Positions 20,937 through 20,950 of a stretch of DNA of 20,950 bases are shown in pieces (the stretch's first letter is position 1; the number at the start of each line of letters is the position of its first letter). The stretch comes from Candidatus Methanoperedens sp. (GTDB taxonomy: Archaea; Halobacteriota; Methanosarcinia; Methanosarcinales; Methanoperedenaceae). Position numbers and translations under genes: made by a program. The notes below the pieces were generated by a model that worked only from the letters and a program-made list of their open reading frames with translations, searched no databases and had not been told where the DNA came from. The DNA is taken from contig JAPMTY010000049.1 of the NCBI GenBank assembly GCA_026552835.1, forward strand, positions 1-20,950. Reading direction: 5' to 3'.

Positions 20937-20950
20937 AACTCTGGTTGATC
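20937..20950 (+). rRNA. 16S rRNA, 5' end only
   Basis: The last bases read AACTCTGGTTGATC. TCTGGTTGATC followed by CTGCC is the universal start of archaeal (Methanosarcinales-type) 16S rRNA. Only the first 14 bases are in the window. The exact mature 5' end is approximate. Confidence 0.75.

Noticed and set aside
1..20950. CRISPR arrays, insertion sequences, tRNA genes
   Set aside because: No regularly spaced direct repeats, transposase motifs or tRNA-like cloverleafs with TTCGA-type arms were found on either strand by eye.

Overview
The window is archaeal and most likely comes from a methanogen or anaerobic methane oxidiser of the Methanosarcinales. Supporting genes are a tetrahydromethanopterin-pathway gene (mptD), methanogenesis marker protein 14 with its DUF1890 and DUF1894 companions, archaeosortase A with archaeal phospholipid enzymes, an archaeal NAC and FtsZ. 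TATA boxes sit 25-30 bases upstream of several starts, some giving leaderless genes. The last 14 bases match the 5' end of an archaeal 16S rRNA. Genus level (for example Methanoperedens-like) is a guess.

Bases 83-7036 are a dense plus-strand run of ten genes with short gaps or overlaps. First come a membrane protein, a geranylgeranyl-reductase-type flavoprotein, archaeosortase A (artA), archaetidylserine decarboxylase and archaetidylserine synthase: a lipid and surface-protein anchoring block. Then come mptD, a TrmJ-type tRNA methyltransferase preceded by a tight hairpin, and the mm14-DUF1890-DUF1894 set.

Bases 7090-11701 look like an accessory island on the minus strand. It holds a visibly AT-richer 1064-residue SF1 helicase with a long coiled coil, a zinc knuckle and a C-terminal nuclease-like domain, then a decayed gene fragment, a RelE/ParE-type toxin with its antitoxin, and small orphan proteins. 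The helicase-nuclease fusion is the best candidate for a defence function.

Bases 11788-15565 return to housekeeping and redox genes: DNA polymerase IV, a TusA-like protein, a small zinc-ribbon protein, and a coupled set of a U32-family Fe-S protein, a four-cysteine protein and a GDT1/TMEM165-type cation transporter. Bases 15566-16019 carry no convincing protein gene but do carry a promoter followed by a three-way-junction RNA whose loop resembles the 16S anti-Shine-Dalgarno sequence. This is the most interesting non-coding element seen.

Bases 16020-20257 hold an archaeal glutamate synthase preceded by an overlapping upstream ORF, ftsZ, an IscA/HesB-like protein, NAC and a membrane protein. 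Bases 20258-20936 are the rRNA operon control region: several TATA boxes, a repeated motif and a series of perfect hairpins leading into the 16S gene.
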